NCBI GenBank assembly: GCA_021464525.1
Contig: JADRCO010001210.1
Coordinates: forward strand, 1 to 21,369
Source: Rhizophagus sp. LPA8_4_AMF
Lineage: Eukaryota; Glomeromycota; Glomeromycetes; Glomerales; Glomeraceae
Direction of reading: 5' to 3'
Length of the DNA stretch: 21,369 nucleotides
Within the stretch, counting starts at the first letter, position 1; each line of letters begins with the position of its first letter. Shown here in pieces: positions 9,325 to 18,802 of the stretch. Both the position numbers and the translations under genes were made by a program. The notes beneath the pieces are model-generated. The model was not told the DNA's origin. It searched no databases and was given only the letters and a program-made list of their open reading frames with translations.

Positions 9325-10053
9325 TCATATTAAATATTTATTTATCGAATAATATACGTCATCATATATGTGAGCTTATTTATCGTGTTGTCTATGTGCC
9401 AAGCACATCCTAACGAGTCAAATCGAGTTTTTCTACAAACGATTGAGTCAAATTTGAATCAACTTTAGTCGAAACTAATACTTGTATTCATTTTTTGAAT
9501 AAAAAATGAAAAAAATGATTTATTCCAAGTTTTAGCATATTTTTCATATTTTTTATAATAAAAAGTAATAAATGTTTAAAACCATACCAAAAAAAAATAT
9601 TTTATACATTTATATTGTAAGTTCATCGCTAAATAATATTAAACTTTTTCATCGTAGATAAATAACAACATTACGTGTAACACAGGTGAAATCTTTATTT
9701 GTCACAAATTATATTTCACCGGAACAAGTTAAAATCACCTGCAATAATTACTAAAATTAGATAGATGTTTATACTGTTAAGGTACTCAAAAAACAAGTAC
9801 AAATTACGTACATTATGAAAGTTGATCTTTATTTAGTTTAGGCTGTGAGGCTGTGAAGCCATTCAAGATGTGATACAACATGATCATAATCATAAATTTT
9901 CATTGAAATGTTGCCCACTTAGCCACCTAAGTACAAAGTAATTATGCATGGCGCAGCTCTTGATTATTTTATTACTAATTTTAAACTTAAATTAAAAAAA
10001 AATTAATAAATTTCACAGATCACCCTAATTTTATTTTTATAAAAATAATAATT
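9325..10053. other. Intergenic DNA upstream of F-box gene
   Basis: No gene is seen. It should contain the promoter of the F-box gene at 10054. A strong inverted repeat lies at 9685-9720 (separate entry), and GGCTGTGA is tandemly repeated near 9841-9857. The stretch near 9415-9470 contains GAGTCAAAT twice, perhaps a dispersed repeat. Confidence 0.5.
9685..9720. repeat. Two-tier inverted repeat (hairpin/cruciform)
   Basis: GGTGAAAT at 9685-9692 pairs with ATTTCACC at 9713-9720, and inside it ATTTGT (9697-9702) pairs with ACAAAT (9704-9709), separated by one base so that the inner turn would open slightly. It gives a nearly continuous hairpin with small internal loops, about 330 bases before the F-box start codon. 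Function unknown. Confidence 0.6.
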
Positions 10054-11586
10054 ATGTCAAATCTCAATAAAGATATTTTACTTTATATTTTTGAAGAATT
10101 ATTTGAAGATAAAAATTCTTTATATTCATGCCTAAGAGTTAATAGATTATGGTGTGAAACTTCTGTAACAATTTTATGGAAGGATCCTTGGATATTTTTA
10201 AATAGAACTCTTAGTTTAAAACTTCAAAAAAGAGCAAATATATTTTTTAATATTATATTTTTAAATTTATCTGAGGAATCAAAAAATATTTTATTAAGTA
10301 AAGGTATTGATATTTTTAAGGATTTATCATTACAAAAAAGACCTTTATTTGATTATATTAGTTTCATTAAATATATTAAAAATCAATTTTGTTATATGAC
10401 TGTTAATGGTAATAATATTTATAATATTTTTTTTAAGAATGATTATAGTGGATCTCAAAGATCTTTATTGGAAAAAGAAATTTATAAACTTTTTGTTAGT
10501 AAATGTTCTAGAATAAAATATTTGGATCTTACCGATTTTAAACATCCTTTATACGAATTTCCTGGATCAGAAAAAAGTCTTTTAGAACTTAATGAATTAA
10601 ATTGTAGAAGTGAAGATAATTCTGAATTATTTTTTGGTTTGGCTCATATATGTAAATCTATTGAATCTTTTCATATTTTACATATTTGTTCAAATGATGG
10701 ACTTGCTAAATTAATTGAAATCCAACAAAAATTAAAATATCTTAAGATTGATGAACCAACTTTTATATCAAATAATGATAAGTTATCAAATTGTAATATT
10801 GGTCAAGAAATAATAAAACATGCTCATAATCTTATTTATTTATCAATAGAAAGAGATTTGGAATTTTTTGAAACACTTTTTCCAAAATTAATTAATATAC
10901 AAAAATTAGAATTACGTGGTGGTAAATGGACCAGTCTAAATTTAAATAAACAATTAGAATTTGTTTATTCTGAACTTCAAGTTCTTAATGTATCTCAAAT
11001 TCCTTATTTTATAGCTATAGAGATTATTAAGAAAACTACTGGAAGTATTCAAAAAATTTGGGCAGATTCTATGCATAGTAATAATTCATCATTATATAGT
11101 AATTCTGGTTATTTTATTCAATGTATATCTCAATTTTGTCCTAATCTTAAATATGTTAGAATTGCTTTAAATGATAATTATCTTGATAATCTTGAATCTC
11201 TTTTAACTAATTGTAAATTATTGGAAGGATTATATATTTATAAATATAAACTAAAATTTATTAATAGGATATTACAAAATCCATCATTTACTGAGAAGTT
11301 ATTGGATACATTAATTGGTTTTGCACCAAGAACTTTATATAAAATTGGAATTAATTATTGTAATTTTAACATAACAAAATTGGATTTGTTTTTTAATCAT
11401 TGGAAAGGTAGAAGAACCTTGTATTTATATTCTATTGTTGATAGAGATTCTAATGATTATGTTTATAATTTAAATTATATAAATGAGATGAAAAATTTGA
11501 TTGAAAAATATACAAATGAAGGTGTGATTAAGAAATTTCAAAATTGTAATTTTAATGATGATCAAGATTTTAAATGGAATCATTAA
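10054..11586 (+). CDS. F-box protein with leucine-rich repeats
   Basis: An intact, apparently intronless frame of 510 residues with an ATG start and a TAA at 11584-11586. Residues 1-50 form the F-box: NKDILLYIFEEL, LYSCLRVNRLWCE and ILWKDPW. In F-box proteins this segment binds Skp1 in SCF ubiquitin ligases. From about residue 150 onward the protein has irregular leucine-rich units (IKYLDLTDF, LKYLKIDEP, LIYLSIERD, IQKLELRGG, LQVLNVSQI, LKYVRIALN), which in the family form the substrate-binding arc. No signal peptide or membrane span is visible, so a cytosolic or nuclear site is inferred. The start is supported by the F-box beginning within a few residues, by lack of an upstream in-frame extension, and by the matching position in the decayed copy at 7990. 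The substrate is unknown. Family assignment is strong; repeat limits are approximate. Confidence 0.92.
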   Translation: MSNLNKDILLYIFEELFEDKNSLYSCLRVNRLWCETSVTILWKDPWIFLNRTLSLKLQKRANIFFNIIFLNLSEESKNILLSKGIDIFKDLSLQKRPLFDYISFIKYIKNQFCYMTVNGNNIYNIFFKNDYSGSQRSLLEKEIYKLFVSKCSRIKYLDLTDFKHPLYEFPGSEKSLLELNELNCRSEDNSELFFGLAHICKSIESFHILHICSNDGLAKLIEIQQKLKYLKIDEPTFISNNDKLSNCNIGQEIIKHAHNLIYLSIERDLEFFETLFPKLINIQKLELRGGKWTSLNLNKQLEFVYSELQVLNVSQIPYFIAIEIIKKTTGSIQKIWADSMHSNNSSLYSNSGYFIQCISQFCPNLKYVRIALNDNYLDNLESLLTNCKLLEGLYIYKYKLKFINRILQNPSFTEKLLDTLIGFAPRTLYKIGINYCNFNITKLDLFFNHWKGRRTLYLYSIVDRDSNDYVYNLNYINEMKNLIEKYTNEGVIKKFQNCNFNDDQDFKWNH

Positions 11587-11919
11587 AGTTAGATTTATTA
11601 TTATTATGATTTGATTTATTTTTTTTAAGTTTTGTAACTATTTTTTTTTTTTTCAAAAGACATAAGTATTTATATTATTTAACTCTTTTAGATATGAATT
11701 TTTTATAAGTTATTTTTTTAAGTATATTATGATGTGTTCGGTAAATAAAAAAATTATATTATTAAGCTTTATTATGGTATACAGTAACAGGATATTTACA
11801 ATAATTATTTACTGTTATGTATCATTAAAATTTCTGAAACTATATAGAGAATGAATATTACTATCAAACATAATTATTTTACATGATTTTTTTATTTTTT
11901 TTGAACAAATCAAAAAAAA
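11587..11919. other. AT-rich spacer after F-box gene
   Basis: Mostly T and A runs, presumably the 3' region of the F-box gene. No kinase N-lobe remnants could be read here, so pseudogene C appears to have lost most of its first exon. Confidence 0.5.
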
Positions 11920-12834
11920 AAAATAATCAGACGAATATTTAATTGAAGTATGGTTTTTATATTATTTTTTTTAACATTAAGAATTATTAATTATACTTTA
12001 TTTCGGAAACATTATTGCAAATATAGCTTAAAATTCATTGGAAATGTATGTATGTTTGATGGACTACAATTTTATGGGCTAACTAAAGACCCAGAAACTA
12101 ATGAATTTATGATGATTATACAATTTGCTAGTAAAGGAAATTTGAGAAGTATTCTTTTAAATAATTTTAACAATATGTTATGGGAACATAGTTTATCAAT
12201 ATTTTGTGAATTATTATGCTTAGCACTTTTACATAATTTAGAATGTATTCATAAAGATTTTTATAGTAGAAATATTTTATTATTTAGTGAACATATTCTG
12301 AGCTTTCAGGCTTTGGATTATCTAGAACAAAAATATAATGATAATGTAATTATAAGGAGAATTGCCATTTATTATAAGTCTTAAGAATAGAACCATAATA
12401 CATCATCATCTGATATTTATAGTCATAGTCTTGGTGTAGATATGGCCGGAGTACCATCCGGTGAACCACATTTTCACAATTAAAAACAAGATTTTAGTTT
12501 AGCATTAGCCATATGTGATGGAAGTTAAAGAGAACTTCCTGAATTTTATAAAAAATTGGCTTATAAATGTCTAAAAATCAAAATGAGAGATCAACAGCTG
12601 ATGAATTGATATAAACATTTGAATTTTTGTGTTTTTTTAGGTGATAGAGATGAAGAAGAAAAATTTAGTTATAAAGGAAAAAAAGTTAGAGAAATCTGAT
12701 AAAGAAATACCAAGCATTTCAACTTTGTATGAAAGAAGTCAGTTGCTGTATATACTCGTAGAGTATTAATATTTAGTAATTTATTACCAAAAAGACAAAA
12801 CCTGTTAATTCACTTCAACAATGAAAATTATTAA
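11920..12834 (+). pseudogene. Decayed TKL-like protein kinase (pseudogene C)
   Basis: Only the end of the first exon survives: an A-rich stretch then SDEYLIE at 11927-11947, matching the alpha-C helix. An intron follows at 11948-12026. The next exon encodes LQFYGLTKDPETNEF, IIQFASKGNLRSIL, a catalytic loop ECIHKDFYSRNILL (aspartate and asparagine kept), TSSSDIYSH (helix F), DFSLALAICDG, PEFYKKLAYKCLK, ERSTADEL and a tail with AVYTRRVLIFSNLLPK, ending at TAA 12832-12834. Frameshifts and stops occur from about 12380 onward, including within SGEPHFHN and DGS. The open frame beginning ATG at 11950 is misleading: its first 26 codons are intron sequence and its start codon overlaps the splice donor. 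The N-lobe with the ATP-binding lysine is missing. Closest relative in the window is pseudogene A. Confidence 0.86.
11948..12026 (+). other. Intron in kinase pseudogene C
   Basis: It begins GTATGG directly after the GAA codon of SDEYLIE and ends AAATATAG before LKIHWK. The 79-nt length and phase 0 match the 75-nt intron (GTATAG...CATATAG) of the intact kinase at the equivalent codon. Confidence 0.72.
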
Positions 12835-12873
12835 GTATTTAATTAAAAATTATTTTAGTTTAATAAGAAATTT

Positions 12874-12945
12874 GGGGAGTTGGCGCAATGGTAGCGCGTC
12901 TGCCTCCAAAGCAGAAGGTTGTGTGTTCAAGTCACTCACTCCTCA
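12874..12945 (+). tRNA. tRNA-Trp (anticodon CCA)
   Basis: Full cloverleaf, no intron. Acceptor GGGGAGT (12874-12880) pairs with ACTCCTC (12938-12944), with one G-T wobble and A as discriminator. The D-stem is GCGC/GCGC. Anticodon stem TCTGC (12899-12903) pairs perfectly with GCAGA (12911-12915) around loop CTCCAAA, giving CCA at 12906-12908. The T-arm GTGTG/CACTC with loop TTCAAGT contains one T-T mismatch at the second pair. Box A (TGGCGCAATGG) and a box B-like TTCAAGT are internal. No CCA tail is encoded, as expected for a eukaryotic nuclear gene. It decodes UGG. It lies 39 bases after kinase pseudogene C. Confidence 0.95.
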
Positions 12946-12953
12946 TTTGTATA

Positions 12954-12957
12954 TTTT
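12954..12957 (+). terminator. RNA polymerase III terminator (TTTT)
   Basis: The first run of four T residues occurs nine bases after the tRNA 3' end, a typical distance for Pol III termination. Confidence 0.75.
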
Positions 12958-14943
12958 AAATTCTTATTTATAAAATATTTTGAATATGTGATTTTAATAG
13001 ACTGTGACTCACAATTTTTTGACTCAATACAATTGATAGGTACTATAAACATTACTCACTATTTTAATTTATATATTTTTATTTTATTTTTATTTAAACA
13101 GAAATATAAAAAGTTAAAACAAATCAAAGAAAGTATTAAAAATAATACAAACAAAGAAATGCTATTACTAACTAATATATCGTACATAGTACAGTGTGGG
13201 CTACTGCAACTATTGGAAAATAAAATAAACAAATACTCACTACCGAAAGTAGCCATATTATTCTTTCAAAAAATCGTCATATGTAAATACTGTCATAAAT
13301 GGAATTATGTAAATTATTATAATTGTTTGTTAAAAGATATATATAAGAAATAATTATTTACTAGATCAATAAATAATACAAGACATGATGAATCTAATGA
13401 AAAAATAAGTAGAAGCAATATGGTTACTATATACAATAATGAAAAAATGGAATAGAAAAATTTTTTAATATGGAATACAGTATATTTCTATATTTACAAT
13501 TATTCAATATTTTTAATAAAAATACGAGTAGGTAACTTGCATTATTCAATGAAAAATAACTTGAAAAATATAAAACATTTATAGTTACATATATTGTATA
13601 TAGTGTAAAGATATTAATAAAAACTGTTAAGATGACAGACAAATCCAAAATATCAATTTATAAAAATATAAATTCATAATTATATGATGATTTAAACATT
13701 TAACAAAATATATAACTTCTTTGATTTTTTCTAATATTAAATTATCCATTGAAAATTCATAGTCATAATCACGTATATCTTCATAAATTAAGTATGCTAC
13801 AGCTGCAATCAAAGAAAGTGAATAAAATGAGTAATCAGGTCTTTAATGATTGTTATTAGTGGATTATTAATGGCCATACGCAATGAAGCATAATACTAGT
13901 ATAATATAACTATTGGAATACATTCCTCTGCTATAAAAATGAATATATACGGTATGTATTTATTTTGATAATAAATTTTAAAATAACATTAATTTGGTAT
14001 TATCCCAAATTCAAGAAGGATTAAAATTATCAGAATTACAAAAATAATATGTTTCATAATTATCAAGATCATTTTCTATAAAAGATAAAAATAAAGGATT
14101 AAAAACCGAATGAAATATTGTAAAAAAATTCAACCTGAACGGATATCCTCTGACCTGATCGGAGCTATAATTGAAATGTTACTAGAATCAAAAAAGATTG
14201 CATCTAGCGTATTTACCATCAAACTAATGTTTTTTAAATTAAGTACTATAACTTTGATAAATAAAACAAATTTATCAATATATTTATATTTTTAAAGCTC
14301 ACTAACTGTACCTAAATAGTTTAATTTACGTACATTTTGGCAATCGTCAAGTACTATTGCGAAACTTAAAGAATACTCCTTCCTAAAACAGAATATTAAT
14401 TATGAAACTTATTAAGGATAAAAAAAGTTGATAAATTTCATTTGGAATTTATATTGTTTATATATAAATCATATTTTCAAACTACAAATTCCTAATATTT
14501 GAAATATTAAGGACGTAATGTTTAAAAAATAATACACATATTATTATTATAATAAATGATTAATACTTTATTATTTAAGACATACTAATAATGCCATACA
14601 CAAATTTTTCGATCATATAATCATATGATGATATTTACTAATAAGTACTAAAAAGTATAAACTTACTGTATGTAGAAATAAGATCATTTCGGCAAAAATA
14701 TTTTTGAAAAATAATCAATTTACAATTTTGTAAATATCGCAATCACCGCAGTTGATCGACATAATCGATAACATATGCACTTCATAATTGGTGCAATATT
14801 AATTGACATGATTGGCTAAATAAATTTTACACTACCCAAATATGTAAAACAAGGGTAATTAAAATAGCTAAATTCGTAACAGCTTTATACACCGAGTAAA
14901 AAAAATCATTATTTTTTTTTTTTCCTCGAAAAATCAAAAAATA
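12958..14943. other. Long intergenic DNA, no supported gene
   Basis: Several short frames exist, but none resembles a known family. One minus-strand stretch (13627-13812) reads AVAYLIYEDIRDYDYEF just after a splice-acceptor-like TTTGATTGCAG, so it could be an exon or a relic of an unknown gene, but no partner exon was found. The last 300 bases should hold the promoter of the F-box gene at 14944, including a T-rich tract with CC at about 14911-14926. Confidence 0.5.
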
Positions 14944-16407
14944 ATGTCTAGTCAACTTCCCACAGAATGTCTTGAAAATATATTTGAATATTTAGAAGAT
15001 GATAAAACTACTTTATATTCATGTTTGTTGGTTAATCGTCTTTATTGTAAAGTTGCAGTTGAAATTTTATGGAAGGATGTTTGGGACTTTCAAAATAATG
15101 ATTATAAACCTAAATCATATGTATTATTATCAATTTTTAATACGTTAATTACTTGTCTTACTAAAGAATCAAAGGATCGTTTACAAAAGAATGGAATTAA
15201 ATTTATTAATTTTACAGAAAAACATGCATTATTTAATTATCCATCATTTTGTAAAGCCATTTCATTTAATAGAATTAAGAAAATGATTAATCGCACACTT
15301 GAAAATCAACAAATAATTATTTTAAGAGGATTACTCCATGGTAAATATTTATTAACACAAGAAATATTGAAAATGTTTATGAATCAAATTTCATCACTAA
15401 AATATTTGGAATATTTTTGCACTGATAATAATATTGAATTTATTTACTCACCTAGAACAAAAATTTGTTTAAAGGATCTTGTAGAATTAAGATGTAATAC
15501 AAATGTTTATCCTGAATTTTTTAATCAACTATCACAAATATGCCATCACATACAATCATTAATTATAAACTTGTTTCATTCGGATAAGGATCATAAGATT
15601 ATTATTCCAGATGGGTTAACACATTTAATTTCTTCACAAAATAATTTAAAAAGTTTAAAATTAAGTAATTATTGTGATGATAATACAATAAGAATATTAA
15701 CACCTTCATTAGTTAAATCATCTTTAACAATGTTAAAGATTGACTTATATACATTTAATGCTTCATTATCATTCATATCTATGTTTAAAAATTTACAAGA
15801 AATTAATTTAAATTATATAAGATTGGGTGGTACTTGTGATGGCTTTAAAAATCTTCAATTCATTAATTTTCCACATTTGAAAATTTTAAGATTTATATGT
15901 AAATTTCCAAAAATTGAAATTTTAACCAATTTTTTGGAAATTAATGGAAAAAATTTAACAGAATTTTATACATATGGTAGTAATAAATCAATAAATTTAG
16001 TAATATCTAAATTTTGTCCAAACCTTAAATATTTATACTTAAATTTTACTGAAGATAATGAGGATGAATTAAATGCATTAAAAATGGTTTTAAATAATTG
16101 TCAATTTTTAGAAAGTATTTTAGTTCTGATTCATCAAGTAACTTGTAAAAATTTATTTGGTATTTTGGGTAAGTATTCATCAAAAAATTTTCATAATTTA
16201 ATAATAAATTTTGGTTTTAAGGCAACTTATAAAGTATTAATAGAAGGATTAGATGAATATTTTATTAATTGGAAAAAATATAATAATCCACTAAATTTAC
16301 TTTCATTAAATATTATGGGTAATTATAGTGAAATTTCTGATCCAAAAGTAAAAATGTCAATTGAAAATTATATGAAAATGGGGTTTATTAAGGAATATAA
16401 TATTTAA
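14944..16407 (+). CDS. F-box protein with leucine-rich repeats (second copy)
   Basis: An intact, apparently intronless frame of 487 residues. The N-terminal F-box is textbook: QLPTECLENIFEYLEDDKTT, LYSCLLVNRLYCKVAVEILW within the first 50 residues, the Skp1-binding surface of SCF substrate receptors. Leucine-rich units follow (LKSLKLSNY, LTMLKIDLY, LQEINLNYI, LKILRFICK, LKYLYLNFT), with the FCPNLKYLYL unit matching FCPNLKYVRI of the protein at 10054. The ATG lies a few residues before the F-box, and no in-frame codons upstream extend it. A possible poly(A) signal AATAAA lies at 16444-16449, 37 bases after the stop. The two intact F-box proteins share architecture but differ widely in the repeats, so they are old paralogs with probably different targets. 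No transmembrane or secretion signal is visible. Confidence 0.93.
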   Translation: MSSQLPTECLENIFEYLEDDKTTLYSCLLVNRLYCKVAVEILWKDVWDFQNNDYKPKSYVLLSIFNTLITCLTKESKDRLQKNGIKFINFTEKHALFNYPSFCKAISFNRIKKMINRTLENQQIIILRGLLHGKYLLTQEILKMFMNQISSLKYLEYFCTDNNIEFIYSPRTKICLKDLVELRCNTNVYPEFFNQLSQICHHIQSLIINLFHSDKDHKIIIPDGLTHLISSQNNLKSLKLSNYCDDNTIRILTPSLVKSSLTMLKIDLYTFNASLSFISMFKNLQEINLNYIRLGGTCDGFKNLQFINFPHLKILRFICKFPKIEILTNFLEINGKNLTEFYTYGSNKSINLVISKFCPNLKYLYLNFTEDNEDELNALKMVLNNCQFLESILVLIHQVTCKNLFGILGKYSSKNFHNLIINFGFKATYKVLIEGLDEYFINWKKYNNPLNLLSLNIMGNYSEISDPKVKMSIENYMKMGFIKEYNI

Positions 16408-18802
16408 TTATAGATATCAATATTTTTCAATATATATGTATTAAATAAAAAATTTATTATTATTATTGTTATTAGAACTTTGATGTCATTAAATGTTAAA
16501 ATTATGAAATTAACCAATTTAGATGAACATCTTGTAAACATGGATGTGAACTAATTTGTTCAGACTAATATTCACTTTCATTTCTTAGTATTCAAAGGAA
16601 AAAGAGAAAGCATAATAAACATAATAAAAATATGACTTTTTGTACATCAAATTTAAAACAATAAGTGATAAAAATATTATTGTTATAAATGTATGCGAAA
16701 TTACACTTGTTTTGAGTACATTCTCTCATTCTCACAAATACTTTTGTTTGATTAAACTAACATACATAATAAAAAGAAATTTACTGTTAACAGTGCAATA
16801 ATTACTTTGTGGACCCAACTGAAAATAACAAAAAATTAATCAACTTAATTTGTGAGGGTGTTGCGGACACTAATATATAGATTATTATTATTCTTATTTC
16901 TCCTGCAAAATAGTTTTGCTTTTAGTTAATTATCTGATGATGTTAAACACTATTAGACGACTTGTGCCAGGGGTATCAGATGGGAACTAGTTCAATATTA
17001 AATATTTTATATTTCTTATTTTTAAAATAATAGCTTCTAACAATGAAAACAACGATGGTTTAAAGTGAATTAATTTTTTTCAAGATTTTAATTATAAATT
17101 ATTTATTATGTCATTATTAATATATTGTTATTGAGCTATCAATTGAAATTAACTTGTTCGTTTTATAGCCTAAACTGAGTAGCTTAATGACTTTTAATAA
17201 GCTACGAACGTTTAAAGTTAAATATAATCATTGTAAGATTTATTCCTAGTGACAAAAAAAGATTATTTACCAAAAAGTCTATCAAATTAGTTTAAAAATC
17301 GATCAAAAAACAATACTTGTAAAGATTTATCACGTGATAGAATATTATTTAAGTCTAAAATTTTTTTTTTCAGTTGTTTACGGATAAAATTACAGATTTT
17401 GACATTTCCCATTGTCAAAAGCATAATCAGTTATAGAAATAATATTTGAATGATTTGAATAATAACCTGATATTAGCTTGATATAATAAGTTATGTGTTT
17501 AACACTTATTTTATTTTCAATTAAACTTTCAGCTGAACTTCTCACAGGTTTAAGCATTTAAATTTCATAAGCAAGATCGTTATAAAGATGGATTTATTTT
17601 GTAATTTTTAAGTTAGTCATATATGGTATTCGAATATATTTGAGAAATAAATGTAATTTTAAGAATATGGAATGTCACGATAAAATAGAAAAATAAACTG
17701 CCAGATAAACTGAGTTGTACTACATTTTATTTTTCAATTAAAATTAAGTTTAATACCAAAATTTGCATCACGTTACCCAAATTTACTGTAAGTTAAAAAA
17801 AAATTATTTCAAGCCTACAAACTATATTCTGCCTGAACAAATAATTGTTATTTAGTTCCAAAACTTGTACTTTAAATATCTTGAAAATAAGATACTGTAT
17901 TTATGATGGAGGATGGATTCACAGTATCTATTATGAAATTATATTATCTACAGAAATTATTGAAGCAATTACTTGATTTATTAGTAAGAAAGGATTCTAA
18001 CATGGAATAAGTGCTGTTCCATATAGCTTTACCATCTCAAAATATGTTTCTTATACTTTAACAAGTTTATTGCTAATGTGGATCCAACTAAAATTGACTT
18101 AAAAAGCATATCGTGATTTATTAATTAAATTTCATAATAATGATAAAAAAAAAAAATAAGAATTATAATTAATAATATTTTCTAGATATCAACAGAAAAT
18201 ACATATTAAACAAATGAATTTATAAGAAAGTTTGAAGAAATCATTATATATTGATCAAAATTCATTTAATTCTATTTAAACCCGTTCACAAACAATTTTG
18301 CAGGTGTTGGATTTATAAACTGGCAGTAAGAAGTCTTAATATGACAATGATGATATGCCAGCGCCAAAATATTTGAGATTACAAAAAATTCAAAGATAAA
18401 GTATTTTCTTTGAGAGTAATTTAAAATAAAATGTATTATTTTAGATAAAATCTTGTTTACCTCCTTCACTTGACATAAAATAAATAAATAAATATAGAGA
18501 TGTGCATTTTTTAGTATTTACTCTGTATATAAATCATCTTCCAGTATAACTAATTTATCTCTCAGTAGTAAATAATAATATTAATGAGTTGTTGAAGTAT
18601 GGATTTAAATATTCTAAATAAATTGCAAATGAAAACAAAAATATATATAAATTAACTCATTTTTTTGTATATTTATATATATCTTTTATTTAAATATATT
18701 TTTAGTTACATTATTCCAATAATTGTCATACTTAATGTTTACTTTATTGCATAACTGTAAAAATATGAATATTTTCAGTTATAAATAATAACAACAAAAT
18801 TG
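16408..18802. other. Long intergenic DNA between convergent genes
   Basis: It separates the converging F-box gene (+) and Sel1-kinase gene (-), so it should hold both 3' ends. AATAAA-like signals for the minus-strand gene occur (in reverse) at 18743-18748 and 18685-18690. A 12-bp perfect palindrome TATCACGTGATA lies at 17328-17339. No frame here is supported as coding; the minus-strand frame at 18272-18469 has no recognisable feature. Confidence 0.5.

Noticed and set aside
12919-13353. Plus-strand open frame of 144 codons
   Set aside because: It begins inside the tRNA-Trp gene, uses composition typical of chance AT-rich frames and matches no family I know.
14110-14295. Plus-strand 61-codon frame with ATG
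   Set aside because: Somewhat less AT-driven at the start (IQPERISSDLIGA) but with no recognisable domain and a low-complexity end; not enough to call a gene.
17328-17339. Perfect palindrome TATCACGTGATA with an E-box core
   Set aside because: One isolated 12-mer far from any start codon; it may occur by chance and cannot be called regulatory.
17890-18010. DGGWIHS-like string suggesting a LAGLIDADG endonuclease relic
   Set aside because: Only a few residues fit, the reading frame breaks at once, and no second motif was found.
18272-18469. Minus-strand 65-codon frame
   Set aside because: No known motif or neighbour relation; a chance frame is likely in such AT-rich DNA.
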